A stretch of 64,000 nt of DNA from Chthonomonas sp. UBA2387 (lineage in GTDB: Bacteria > Armatimonadota > Fimbriimonadia > Fimbriimonadales > Fimbriimonadaceae), in the NCBI GenBank assembly GCA_002343445.1, contig DDSP01000033.1:86556-150555 (forward strand). The letters are read 5' to 3'. This document shows, in pieces, positions 9,901 through 21,300 of this stretch. A program made the position numbers and the translations under genes. The notes beneath the pieces are model-generated. The model saw only the letters and a program-made list of their open reading frames with translations, had not been told where the DNA came from and searched no databases. Every line of letters starts with the position of its first letter. Positions within the stretch are counted from its first letter, which is position 1.

Positions 9901-11616
9901 AAGGCCGCTCAGACCACGTCCGCCGTGCTGACCGTGACCGCTGTCTCGAATGGTTCGGGCAGACCCTCGGACGGCATGGAGTCCCGCGTGCCGGTAATGA
10001 CGTTCGGCGATTGGACGCGCGAGGCGCGAGCCGGTTCGACAGACGCGTCGGCACGACTCGAGTTGAACTTGCAGAGCGGTGCTTACACGGAGGCGTCCAC
10101 GCTGAAGATCACGTTGGCCTCCACGCTGGCCTCCGATATGTTCACCACGCTGGACGCGTTGGTGGAGTACCCCTACGGGTGCGTCGAGCAGACGATGAGC
10201 CGGTTCATGCCGCTGGTCGTGGCGTCCCGTGCCGTGGACTCGCTGGGCTTGCCGCCGCTCGCCCGCCGCGCCGAAATCCCGAAGATGGTGCGCGCCAGCT
10301 ACGATCGGCTCCGCAACTTGCGCTCGGGCCAAGCCTGGGGCTGGTGGCAGAACGGCGATCTCGACCCGTACATGACGGCCTACGTCTTGGAGGGCTTCTA
10401 CCGCGCCAGCCTCGCCGGTTATCCGCCGCCCGCCGATCTGGTCGGCCCAGCGCTCGACGAATCGGTCAAGTGGCTCGCGTCTCCCCCGCCCCAACGCAAA
10501 GGCGACGATGAGGATGTCGTGCGCCAGCGACGCTCCGATATGGCCGACCGCGCGTATCTGGCCTATGTCGTGGCCCTCCATGGTCGAGACTCGTCCCGGG
10601 AAGTCGCCTCGCAACGCATGCACCCGCAAAACCCTGACGCCGTCGCGTTGCTCGGATTGGCAGCGGTCGCACTCGGCGACCAAGCCAAGGCCGCCGAGGC
10701 GATCGGCGTGCTGTCGCGAGCGGCCAAGACCACCGATCAGCAAGCCCATTGGGATCCGGCAAGCTACTTTGGCGTCGAGACCACGTCCCGGGCGCTGAGC
10801 CTGCTCTCGCACGCCGCCCCGTCCAACCCGTTGATTCCCAAGGTCGTCCGATACCTGACGTCCATGCGACGGGCGGATGGCTGGTCGAGCACCCGGGATA
10901 CGGCCCTGACCCTCGTCGCGATCATCAGCCACCTGCAGCGCACCCAGGAACTCACCACCACCCCCATCGCCACGCTCCTTATCAACGGCGAAACGATCTT
11001 CGGGGCGCCGCTCGATCGAGCACGCGGTGCGACATCGCTCAACGTTCCCGTGGCCAAGTTGAAGAGCGGGGCGAACACCATCGAAGTGCGCGCCGAAGGA
11101 GGCACGGTCTATTACAGCGTCCAGTTGGACCAGGTGGTGCCCCGCCAAGAGATCGAGGCCAAGCCCAGCGCCATCGTCAAGGTCACCCGCTCCTACCACA
11201 CGCTGGAACCCAGGCGGCTGGAAGACGGAACCCTTCGGTTGGGCGAATCGAGGAATCCCGTTGAGAAGGTGACCGAAGGCACGACCATCCGCGTCAAGCT
11301 GACGCTCGAGGCCAATCAGGTCATTCCATACGCCATGATCGAGGACCCGTTCCCGAGCAACCTGCGTCCGCAGGTCCGATATGACCTGGAGCCGTGGGAA
11401 GACTGGCGGTTCTGGTTCTCGGGGGCGAGCCAACGCGACGACCGGATGGTTTTCTTCAGCCGATGGCTGAACCAGGGCACCAACGTGATCGAGTACGAGT
11501 TGATCGCGGAGTCCACCGGCGTCTCGCGGGCGGCCCCCGTGAAGGTCTCGAACATGTACGATCCGAGCGTCTTCGCGACTTCGGCGAGCAACAAGTTCGA
11601 GGTGACCAAGCGGTGA
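6979..11616 (+). CDS. Alpha-2-macroglobulin family protein with thioester
   Basis: Very large envelope protein of 1545 residues. Family members trap proteases through a bait region and an internal thioester. The N-terminus has a basic-hydrophobic signal (MKTNPLVARMIGLSIGVLG); a Cys at residue 20 follows V-L-G, so lipoprotein processing is possible but not certain. Residues about 37-120 form a carboxypeptidase-regulatory-like sandwich (GTLTMSENGRPLPKAAVYL, DDQGRFVFRNV). MG-type beta domains follow. The thioester motif is YPYGCVEQTMS with C1068, intact CxEQ. A helical TED region and C-terminal domain follow. The ATG overlaps the upstream stop and the TGA overlaps the vanW start (GTGA). No pbpC lies beside it, unlike in enterobacteria. 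Confidence 0.93.
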   Translation: MKTNPLVARMIGLSIGVLGCLALLAQGVTEEVPRGGLTGTLTMSENGRPLPKAAVYLTEVNGDRYRYVHTDDQGRFVFRNVVAGAYALSFSAKAHTAEEQTITIAEGPATVHDVALAPSPPYLDFHYSTHTYTPGEEPEYQLTGFTQSANLEVAVYRLDFNEIAKSGSLYSVLSDLRWDRNKSGMLKPENQVAKFERTPQMVDAEGVFIEKVALDPMPEGVYWIEATSGTTRAGSYAMVTTTAAVAKASSSGTLCYVTDIVSGQPIAGAKVTLMANEQAKAEGVTNASGLVELPVAGDSEQVLLVQRGADSFAMVSFWNSGERSDGVTISTYTDRPIYRPGHTIEFKGLARRWANDAYQAMPNTPVLVQVRDPRDNLVESLNLTTTGAGSFTGSFSLSTEAEPGTYYVVTQIGQNTHYGYVTVANYSKPEMQLTVKPGKPVYLRGDQVEMTVQAEYFFGGPVVGASVTGYILRNDAYGGGWWDTDNDSGEYVQDYEGTTDANGKFVLRFGSRTPNNPNELDSQFTVYATVSEADGRSVSGEGKALVARGEYSLEVEPLQYTVVRGQQASVRITMANHADGKPVANREVRIVSATERWANGREVRDPGTSLTAKTNAEGVATVRVPTNSDGALVVRASAQDDRGNTIEATTQVWVGDVSWGPESDQGLTVTLDRAEYGVGDEASVLIRTPNPGGVALVTVEADRIYTTRLVPLTAQSTRIELDVDRRMAPNAFVSAVYVRNKRFDQADASLAVNVPDRKLQVTVESDAASYLPGREARFKVTTRDANGNPVPAEFSFGLVDEAIYALKEDRFDPYEEFYPQRYNGVQTSHSFPEVYLDGDEKGPVSVDIRREFKDTATWQPVLETDDTGTANVTVRLPDNLTGWRATVVAITDDAKVGKSTHKIVAKKPVMVRLQPPTFLVDGDEQVIGAVVMNETSQDAEFDVELKAVGVTILSDAKQRASIRRGGSHSVSWRVKAAQTTSAVLTVTAVSNGSGRPSDGMESRVPVMTFGDWTREARAGSTDASARLELNLQSGAYTEASTLKITLASTLASDMFTTLDALVEYPYGCVEQTMSRFMPLVVASRAVDSLGLPPLARRAEIPKMVRASYDRLRNLRSGQAWGWWQNGDLDPYMTAYVLEGFYRASLAGYPPPADLVGPALDESVKWLASPPPQRKGDDEDVVRQRRSDMADRAYLAYVVALHGRDSSREVASQRMHPQNPDAVALLGLAAVALGDQAKAAEAIGVLSRAAKTTDQQAHWDPASYFGVETTSRALSLLSHAAPSNPLIPKVVRYLTSMRRADGWSSTRDTALTLVAIISHLQRTQELTTTPIATLLINGETIFGAPLDRARGATSLNVPVAKLKSGANTIEVRAEGGTVYYSVQLDQVVPRQEIEAKPSAIVKVTRSYHTLEPRRLEDGTLRLGESRNPVEKVTEGTTIRVKLTLEANQVIPYAMIEDPFPSNLRPQVRYDLEPWEDWRFWFSGASQRDDRMVFFSRWLNQGTNVIEYELIAESTGVSRAAPVKVSNMYDPSVFATSASNKFEVTKR

Positions 11617-12353
11617 TCTCTCGCTGGGTGGCGGTGGCCGCGTTCGGCACGCTGGTCGGCTTGGGCTATGCCGTACTGGCTCGGCCAGCGAAACCCGAGG
11701 TCGTGCTCGGGGCCTACGTCACGTCGCTCAATGGGCGGGACGGTGGGCAGCGCCGCAACGCGGAAACGTGCCTCAAGAAGTTGAATGGCACGGTGATCGA
11801 GGCGGGCGAGACGTTCTCGTTCAACCAGATCGTCGGCACTTGGTCGCGCGATGCGGGGTATGCGAAGGCGCCGGTCAGCTACGGCGGCCAGCTCATCCCT
11901 TTCTGGGGCGGCGGCGTTTGCCAAACGTCTTCGACGGTCTACAACGCGGCTTTGCTCGCCGGGTTGCCCATCGTGCAGCGTCACAAGCACCACTTCGCGC
12001 CTGGTTATGTGGCCGCCGGTCGCGATGCCGCCGTGGCGTATCCCAACATTGACCTGCAGTTCTTGAACGACACAGGTGCGCCCATCGAAGTTCGCGGGCG
12101 CGTTCAAGGCGACACGTTGCTCGTGGAACTGATCGGACCTCGGCCTCTCGATCGCCCGGTGAGAATCGCGCAACGCATGATGCAGGAGCGCCGGCCGATG
12201 ACCTTGCGCACGGGCTCGGGCCCCACGGTGAAGCAGCGGAACCCGGGCAAGGTCGGCTCGCAGGTAGCCACCTACCGCCTATGGCCCGATCGCGAGGAGC
12301 TTCTGAGCGTGGACTCCTACCCCGTGATGCACCGCATTCTCGAATCGCGGTGA
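11613..12353 (+). CDS. VanW family protein
   Basis: Protein of 246 residues starting at GTG 11613, which overlaps the upstream stop. It has a short N-terminal membrane anchor or signal (WVAVAAFGTLVGLGYAVLA). The core contains GTVIEAGETFSFNQIVG, YGGQLIPFWGGGVCQTSSTVYNAAL and HHFAPGYVAAGRDAAV, the hallmark stretch of VanW (first seen in vancomycin-resistance clusters). Biochemical function in the family is poorly known; a role at the peptidoglycan or envelope is presumed. There are no van resistance genes here, so it should not be read as a resistance marker. It is the last gene of the operon. Confidence 0.88.
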   Translation: MISRWVAVAAFGTLVGLGYAVLARPAKPEVVLGAYVTSLNGRDGGQRRNAETCLKKLNGTVIEAGETFSFNQIVGTWSRDAGYAKAPVSYGGQLIPFWGGGVCQTSSTVYNAALLAGLPIVQRHKHHFAPGYVAAGRDAAVAYPNIDLQFLNDTGAPIEVRGRVQGDTLLVELIGPRPLDRPVRIAQRMMQERRPMTLRTGSGPTVKQRNPGKVGSQVATYRLWPDREELLSVDSYPVMHRILESR

Positions 12354-12538
12354 AGGGCATGCGATTCAGGTTTCAGGTTTCAGGGCTCAAGATCGGATTC
12401 GGAGTCGCCCTCTTCCACCGTCGTTCGCTCTCGGATTCCCATCCGGTCTCGCCGGTGGGAGAGGGGTTAGGGGTGAGGGCCGGGCCTTTTGGACGCAGAC
12501 CCGTGGCGAACAAGGGGGTCACGATCCGCCTCTCCCGC

Positions 12539-12582
12539 CACTTGCCAACCATCTGCTCACCACGTGCCGACCACTTGCCCAC
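12539..12582. repeat. Four tandem 11-bp repeats, consensus CAYNTGCCNAC
   Basis: The units are CACTTGCCAAC, CATCTGCTCAC, CACGTGCCGAC and CACTTGCCCAC, exactly contiguous. The same family occurs as three contiguous units at 50041-50073 in another spacer. The 11-bp period places each unit on nearly the same DNA face. Confidence 0.75.
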
Positions 12583-12592
12583 CTCGGAGCCG

Positions 12593-12619
12593 GTCCCCTC
12601 CCGATCCTCGGGAGGGGAC
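12593..12619. terminator. Perfect 12-bp hairpin with 3-base loop
   Basis: GTCCCCTCCCGA (12593-12604) pairs with TCGGGAGGGGAC (12608-12619) around loop TCC. It sits between the convergent genes vanW and ppdK and could terminate both, although no T-tract follows. A near-identical hairpin lies at 49944-49968, so it may be a dispersed element rather than a dedicated terminator. Confidence 0.6.
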
Positions 12620-12642
12620 GCTCAGGACGGCTGCTACCCGCC

Positions 12643-15336
<2,694 letters not shown>

Positions 15337-15460
15337 GGTGAAAGTCTCCAGGGGACTCAGCCACGGAACTCCGACGCCGTTGGCGAAAATCGGCGGCCAA
15401 TCGTTCGGGGAGTTTACCTGCGGTCGCCGAGCCGACCCGGGCCAAAACGTCTCCGGCAGC

Positions 15461-16435
15461 CTAGATCAGCGGCATCCGACGGACTTCGACCTCGGTTCCC
15501 CCGCAAACCAACTTCGAGCCCGCTTCGTTGCTGCCGTTGCGGATCATCGCCGCACCCACGTGCCCCAACTCGGGCGAGAACGCGACGCTGGTCACGGTGC
15601 CGACCTCCTGGCCCGCAGGCGTCAGCAACGGGGCGCCTACGGCAAGCGCGACCGGCGACACCAGGCCGCACCACGTCCGATTGGTGTGCCCCCGGCTGAA
15701 AATGCGCATGAGCACCTCCTGCCCCGTGTAGCAACCCTTGGTGTAGCTGACATAGCGCGCCTCGAACTGCGGCCCCATTTCGGGCGGCAGCGTCCGTTCC
15801 CCGAAGTCGGCACCCCAAAGCGGCAGCCCGGCCTCAAGGCGCAGCGCTTCGCGGGCTTGGCCTTCGAGCAACACGAGCCCATCGAGCCATTTGCGCGTCT
15901 CGGCGGCCATGCCTTCGGGAAACACCAAGTCCCATCCGCCCAGCCCCGTCCGGTTGGAGCGCAACGCCAAGACGGGCTTGCCGTGCAACTCGGTCGCGGC
16001 GGCATCCATGCTCGGCAACGCCAGCCGCGCGCCCAGCCAAGCCGTGGCTTCCGGACCCTGCACCCCGACCGCCTCGCCGGCGATGAGGGTCGCCTCCACG
16101 TCCTCCATGACGACCATCTGCTCGAACCGCTCTAAGGCCGCCGGGACGCAAACCGTCGGAAGGGCCAACACCATGCGGTCGTCGAGCGCCCAAGCCGTGA
16201 CGGGGGCGATGATCTGCCCCGTAGGCTTGCAGAAGCAAAAGGCCGTGGACGATCCGGGCGTGAACGAGCGCAGGTCGTTGGTGGCTTGGCCCTGCAGCCA
16301 GCCCTTCCGGTCGTCGCCGGATACCGACACGTACGCCTTGTCGGCCAGCGAGACTCTGACGACGCCTTCTACGGCCGCCTGATACAACGCTAAATCTTCT
16401 TGCGCGAACGCGACTTCTCGTTCCCGGACGTGCAT
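15461..16435 (-). CDS. YgfZ/GcvT-like folate-binding protein
   Basis: Protein of 324 residues related to the aminomethyltransferase GcvT. The segment RYVSYTKGCYTGQEVLMRI carries the K-G-C-Y-x-G-Q-E signature that marks YgfZ proteins, which use tetrahydrofolate and help maintain Fe-S enzymes. Upstream, GWLQGQATNDLRSF matches the folate-fold N-terminal region. No glycine cleavage genes lie nearby, supporting YgfZ rather than true GcvT. It is transcribed toward ppdK with a 124-base gap. The start ATG at 16435 has no clear ribosome site. Confidence 0.85.
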   Translation of the reverse strand: MHVREREVAFAQEDLALYQAAVEGVVRVSLADKAYVSVSGDDRKGWLQGQATNDLRSFTPGSSTAFCFCKPTGQIIAPVTAWALDDRMVLALPTVCVPAALERFEQMVVMEDVEATLIAGEAVGVQGPEATAWLGARLALPSMDAAATELHGKPVLALRSNRTGLGGWDLVFPEGMAAETRKWLDGLVLLEGQAREALRLEAGLPLWGADFGERTLPPEMGPQFEARYVSYTKGCYTGQEVLMRIFSRGHTNRTWCGLVSPVALAVGAPLLTPAGQEVGTVTSVAFSPELGHVGAAMIRNGSNEAGSKLVCGGTEVEVRRMPLI

Positions 16436-16533
16436 GACAAAGAAACCACCCGTTGCGAATGTGGAAAACTGAGGCTCAGCGCCGAGACTCGACTTCTCAT
16501 CATACGCCTTTCTGCACCGAATCGTCTGGAATC

Positions 16534-17334
16534 ATGGGACCACTCGCCCTCGTGGCTGCTTTTGGATTGCTCATCGGAGCGGGATCATCCGAGGTCCGCA
16601 AGTTCGAGCGCCTGGCCGCCGACCACATCAAGGCGACGCTGAAGGGCGCGGCGCCGGTGGTCACGGTCAAGAGCAAGTTCAGCGGTTACGTCGCGGGGCC
16701 CCTGGGCGACCTCGCCTCCGTCGCGATCCACGGCCACTCGTTCGGCACCGACGGGCTGCCCCTGTTCACCGAGCCCGGCCCGACGCGCGGGCGCATCCGA
16801 AATCTCGAATTGGCCCTGCGCAACTTTCGGTTGGGCAAGCTCGACGTGGCCCGCATCCGCGCCGACATCCCCGAATGCCGATTCGATTACGACCTCGCTT
16901 TGCGGCGCAAGCAGATTCGCCTGACGCACAGCGGCGAGGGGACCGGCGAAGTCGAGGTCGCCGCCGCATCGCTGCAAGACTTCATCGTGCGGAAGTTCGG
17001 CGAGGTGAAGCGGTGTACGGTAACGCTTAGCCGCGACCGCATTATCGTGGAAGGGTACGGCGAGTTCATCATCGTCAAGACCGACTTTCGCGTCTCGGCA
17101 CGGCTGCGGATCGAGGAGGGTCGGCGCTTCTACCTGGACGAGGCGTTCATCATTTTCGGCGACCGGTTTGCCGACGAGGCCAGCGCCAAGGTGTTGCTCG
17201 ACCTGCTCAACCCGGTGGTGGACTTGGACCGCGACCTGGGCCTTCATGGCGCGATTGACGTGCAGGGCCTTCGCTTGGAACACAACGTGCTGCGCGCGTG
17301 GGGCGCTGCCCGCATCCCCAAGCGCCCCGAGTAG
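16534..17334 (+). CDS. DUF2993 (LmeA-like) exported protein
   Basis: Protein of 266 residues. I use ATG 16534 because it begins a short hydrophobic signal (MGPLALVAAFGLLIGAG) and a longer in-frame start at 16453 would put a polar stretch before it. The body has the alternating pattern of an elongated lipid-binding sheet: ADHIKATLKG, FSGYVAGPLGDLASVAIHGH, LALRNFRLGKLDVARIRAD, VEVAAASLQDFIVRKF. It ends in LLDLLNPVVDLDRDLGLHGAI. This arrangement resembles DUF2993/LmeA phospholipid-binding proteins, but I make the match by eye. Divergent from the YgfZ gene; convergent with ppa. Confidence 0.6.
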   Translation: MGPLALVAAFGLLIGAGSSEVRKFERLAADHIKATLKGAAPVVTVKSKFSGYVAGPLGDLASVAIHGHSFGTDGLPLFTEPGPTRGRIRNLELALRNFRLGKLDVARIRADIPECRFDYDLALRRKQIRLTHSGEGTGEVEVAAASLQDFIVRKFGEVKRCTVTLSRDRIIVEGYGEFIIVKTDFRVSARLRIEEGRRFYLDEAFIIFGDRFADEASAKVLLDLLNPVVDLDRDLGLHGAIDVQGLRLEHNVLRAWGAARIPKRPE

Positions 17335-17356
17335 TCACCGTCTTGGATCGCCTGGA

Positions 17357-17393
17357 GGGCGACGCTTGCGGAGCCAATGCTGGGCGTCCGCCC
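17357..17393. terminator. Bulged hairpin between convergent genes
   Basis: GGGCGACGC (17357-17365) pairs with GCGTCCGCCC (17384-17393) with one bulged C. It lies between the ends of the DUF2993-like gene and ppa and could act as a two-way terminator. No T-tract follows. Confidence 0.35.
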
Positions 17394-17425
17394 CAACGAA
17401 CAGAGCGAGTCCCTCCGAATCGGAG

Positions 17426-17956
17426 CTAGAACTGGGTGTTGGCGCGCGGCTTGTCCATGCGGAACTGCTCGATCAGGTTCTTGGCCACGTCCACGTCGTG
17501 CCAACCCTTGACCTCGACGCTCTTCTCTTCGAGCACCTTGTAGACCTCGAAGAAGTGGATGATCTCCTTTTGCCGGTGACGGCTGAGGTGCGAGAGGTTC
17601 TCCCAGTGGCTGAAGCGAGGATCGCGCGCGGCCACGCACAACAGCTTCTCGTCCCGCCCTTTCTCGTCGCTCATTTCCAACACGCCGATCGGCTTGGCCT
17701 CGACGATGCAACCCGGGAACGTGGGGTGGCTGAGAACGACCAGCGCGTCCAGCGGGTCGCCGTCGATGTAAAGCGTGTCCGGAACGTAGCCGTAATCGAA
17801 CGGGTAGTACAGCGGCGAGAACAGCACCCGGTCGAGCCGAATCGTGCCCGAATCCAAGTCGTACTCGTACTTGTTCGTGGACCCCTTGGGACATTCGACG
17901 ACGACGTTGATCAGGTGCGGCGGATTCTCGCCAAGCGAGACGTTGCGGAGGCCCAT
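17426..17956 (-). CDS. ppa: Inorganic pyrophosphatase (family I)
   Basis: Hydrolyses pyrophosphate to two phosphates in the cytoplasm, driving biosynthesis. The 176-residue length is typical of bacterial family I enzymes. Visible signatures are KYEYDLDSG (substrate-binding Lys and Glu), YPFDYGYVPDT and DGDPLDALVV, the metal-binding Asp cluster. KGWHDVDVAKNLIEQF closes the fold. The start ATG 17956 lacks a Shine-Dalgarno, but TACAAT lies eight bases upstream, so the message may be leaderless. It is divergent from the VOC gene at 18013. Confidence 0.96.
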   Translation of the reverse strand: MGLRNVSLGENPPHLINVVVECPKGSTNKYEYDLDSGTIRLDRVLFSPLYYPFDYGYVPDTLYIDGDPLDALVVLSHPTFPGCIVEAKPIGVLEMSDEKGRDEKLLCVAARDPRFSHWENLSHLSRHRQKEIIHFFEVYKVLEEKSVEVKGWHDVDVAKNLIEQFRMDKPRANTQF

Positions 17957-17964
17957 TGACGCCC

Positions 17965-17970
17965 ATTGTA
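17965..17970 (-). promoter_or_regulatory. -10 hexamer eight bases before the ppa start
   Basis: On the minus strand TACAAT is separated by eight bases from the ATG at 17956. Transcription from it would start within a few bases of the start codon. Confidence 0.5.
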
Positions 17971-18012
17971 CTTGCAGGAACCAAGGGTCCCGGCGGCAAA
18001 CGTACCAGAGTC

Positions 18013-18396
18013 ATGAGCGAACGCCCCAAGCCCGGCACCATCGGCTGGCACGACCTTACGGTGCCCGACGCCCCCGCCCTCCGAGACTTCTACGCCTCCG
18101 TGATCGGCTGGACCCCCGAACCCGTGGAAATGGACGGCTACGAGGACTTCAACATGGCGACCGACGACGGCGTCCCCGTGGCCGGCGTGTGCCACGCGGA
18201 TGGCCCGAACACCGACCTGCCCCCTTGCTGGCTGATGTACGTCCACGTGGACGACCTCGACCGGGCGATGGCGGCGTGCACCGCCGCGGGTGGAACCATC
18301 GTCGGCGACGTGCGCGGTTCGCCCGAATACGGGCGCTTCTGCATCATCCGCGACCCTGCCGGCGCGCACCTGGCGTTGTTTCAGGCTGGGGCTTAA
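18013..18396 (+). CDS. VOC (glyoxalase-like) family protein
   Basis: Small protein of 127 residues with the paired beta-alpha-beta-beta-beta modules of the vicinal oxygen chelate fold: GWHDLTVPDAPALRDFYASVIGW in the first half and YVHVDDLDRAMAACTAAGGTIVGD, FCIIRDPAGAHLALFQ in the second. His in the first strand and the second-module positions may bind a metal. The substrate is unknown. The start at 18013 (MSERPKPGT) is preferred to an in-frame 17956 start that would overlap the ppa promoter. The last four bases overlap the end of the convergent lipoprotein gene. Confidence 0.85.
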   Translation: MSERPKPGTIGWHDLTVPDAPALRDFYASVIGWTPEPVEMDGYEDFNMATDDGVPVAGVCHADGPNTDLPPCWLMYVHVDDLDRAMAACTAAGGTIVGDVRGSPEYGRFCIIRDPAGAHLALFQAGA

Positions 18397-21300
18397 CCCG
18401 CCCCGGTCCGACCGAAGTTCTTCCGCAGGATCAGGAAGTCGGCGACGCTGACGAACCCATCCTTGTTCAGGTCGGCCATGGGGTTCCAGTTCCCTGCCCC
18501 GGGGGCCGAACCGAACGCCTGCCGCAGCGCCAGGAAGTCCACCACGTTCACCGTGTTGTCGCCGTTGACGTCGCCGTTGTTGAGCAACACGTTCTGCGCG
18601 CCCAAGTCAGACACCGCAACGACCACCGTCCGGATGCCGCGCAGCCAGTTCAGGTGCTTCACCGCCACGTCGTACCGACCCGCGACGGGGGAGTCGAACG
18701 TGTACACCGTGTCGGCGTCGATGTTCACCAAGATCTCCTTGAACACCGTCGTCGTGCCCTCGTTGCGAAGCTGAAGCGTGATTGGGTTCAACGTGGTCGC
18801 GAGCCCAGAGAGGTCCTCGAACACAAGCTTGCCACTCACGCGTGCCGGACGAAGCTGAAGGACGTCGCTGGCCTCCAATCCGTTATGCTTGGCGATCACC
18901 GTCAGGTCGCGCAGGAGGTCGGTGTACTTCGTCCCGAACTCGGCCGAGCCAGTATCGCTCCCCTCGGGAATCACGATCGAAGTCGGTGAGACGATAAGCG
19001 TCGGCGAGGGGTTCTCGATTGAGACGGGCGTATCCACCGCCGCGATCCCGTCGAACTCCACGGTTCCCGTCACCGAGTTGCCGCCGATCACCTGGTTGGG
19101 ATCGAACGTAAAGCGAATCAGTCGCGGCGCCCAGATCGTCAGCGGCTTGGTCTTGGACGAGGCGCCCACTTTGGCCGTGATGTCGAGGACTTCGTCCACT
19201 TTCACGGGGAACGCAGTGCCCTCGAAACCCGCCGACGTACTTCCGGCGGGTACTACGACTTCTTCTGGAATATCCACAAGCGGGCGGCTGCGCGACAACG
19301 TGACCGGCTGGCCTCCGGCGGGTGCTGGCCCTGTCAGGAAGACGTACCCCTGAAACGCGCGTCCGCTCGGCACAAAGTCAGGCGAGAGGTAGAGGTCCAG
19401 GATTTCGACGGGATTCAAACGCAGGTTCGCTTGACGCGTGATTCCGCCCGAAACCGCGGTCAGGGTCACGTCGGTGGTGGACTGAACGCCGAACGTTTCG
19501 ATATCGAACGTGGTGGACGATTGGCCCGCCGGGATCGTGACCGAGGCGGGGTGGCTCACCAAAGCGGGATGCGTGCTGGAGAGGTTGACCACCTTGCCGC
19601 CCGCTGGAGCGTAACTGGTCATCGTGACCGTGCCTTGCACCGTTGCACCGCCCGTCACAGGACTCTGCGAGACGGTGTATGAGGTCAGAAGGCCGGCCTG
19701 CACCGTGAGCGTGTCTTGCCGCGAGGAACCCCGATACGTGGCCGTGACCGTGACGTTCGTGTTCGCGGCGACGGCATCGGTCTGGATCGGGAACGTGACC
19801 ATTGAAGCCCCTTCGGGGACGTTGACTGTCGCAGGGACGTTGACCACGCTGGGGTGGGAACTGGAAACGGTGAGGGTCGTCGCTTCGTGAACCAAACCGT
19901 CGAAGCGCACCGTACCTGTCGCATTGCCACCACCAAGAACGGACGACGGATCGATCTCCAGCGACTCGATTGGAGCGGGCCGCACACGCAGCGTGGTGGA
20001 CTTTTCGAGGATGCCTCGCCGGGCCGTGATGGTCACATCGCGGACAAAGTCGTCGCCCCACGTGTCGATGGTGAACGTCTTGGTTCGTTCGCCTACGGGA
20101 ACGATCACCGAGGCGGGCACGACGGCGCTCAGAGGGCGCGAACTCTCCAGAGTGACGATGGTCAGTTGGTTCGGCGGAGCAGGGTCGAACAACGTGACCG
20201 TGCCGGTGGACGTTTGCCCGCCATTCACGTCGTTCGGCGCGACGGAAACCTCGATCAGGTTCGGGCCACCGAGCCGGATGCGCCACATGCCGCGCCCCCA
20301 CGTCGCCGCGTTCAGATAGCCGGTGCCGGGGACGTACTCCAGATCGTTGACCTGAACGTTGGGCAGACCAAGCGGCCCTGTTGCGTTGAACCACGTCGCG
20401 CCGCCATCGTTGGTCATGAACACACCGACATCCGTGCCGACGTACCATGTGTTTTGGGGGTCGCGAGGGTCGTGCTCGACCGTGTTGATCGGCACGTCCG
20501 GGAGCCCAGTTGCCCCCGAGCCCGAGACGTTCGCGAACGTCACCAAGAACGTGTTGTTGATCGGGGTCATCGTGACGCGGAACAGGTGACCCACGTCTCC
20601 GGGGCCTTCAAATCCCGAGAACGCTACGAGGAACCGGTTGGGGTTTGTGGGATGAACGTCAATGTCCGTGATCGCTCGGTTGGGCAGGCTGGTGAGCGGG
20701 GGCGCCTGGTCATCCCAGGAGGTGAACGACGCCCCCGAATCGGTCGAGACGGTCAACTCGCCGGTCACGCTTCCCGCGTAGATGCGAGTCGCATCGCTCG
20801 GCGCAAACGAAATCACCTGCCACTGGCGCGTGTCGCGAGTCTGACGAAGGAAGGAGGTCCAAATGCCTGTGGCCGGACTGTACCGATCGATCCAACTGAA
20901 GTTGGCATGGTACAGCTGATTGGTGGCAGCGTGGTAAGAGATCGGCTCGCGGAACGCATTGTTCGCCCCCGAGGCTCGAATCTGACCGGGCAGTGTGTCG
21001 CGATTCCACGTCTGCCAGTTGTCGGTGGTCTGATAGACCGATCCGAACTGGTTGGTGATGTACTGGACGTTGGGGTTGTTCGGGTTCACCTCGACCCCCA
21101 GGCCGTCGCCCAAACCGTAGTTTTGCCAGTTGTTCAAATCGCCGGGACGCGCCGCGCCAATGCTGTTCGGGAACGCGTTGTCCTGCGTCGCGCCGATGGC
21201 TTGGTCTCCTTGGTTGGGGTGCCACGAGGCGTCATAAAACTGGGTGAACTCAAGGTCTGCATTCAGGTTAGCGAAGTTCAGGTCGTTGTTCGCGACGGAG

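Larger units (their letters stand above)
12354..12642. repeat. Non-coding spacer filled with several dispersed repeat types
   Basis: This 289-base spacer between convergent vanW and ppdK holds no credible gene. It contains three TTCAGG units spaced 7 bases apart (12365-12384), a GGGAGAGGGGTTAGGGGTGA segment near 12457-12476 of a kind seen in many genomes, an 11-bp tandem array (12539-12582) and a long hairpin (12593-12619). It looks like a landing site for mobile or amplifying short repeats. Confidence 0.7.

Noticed and set aside
11613..12353. VanW as a glycopeptide-resistance gene
   Set aside because: VanW-family proteins are widespread outside resistance clusters, and no vanHAX or vanRS genes are present.
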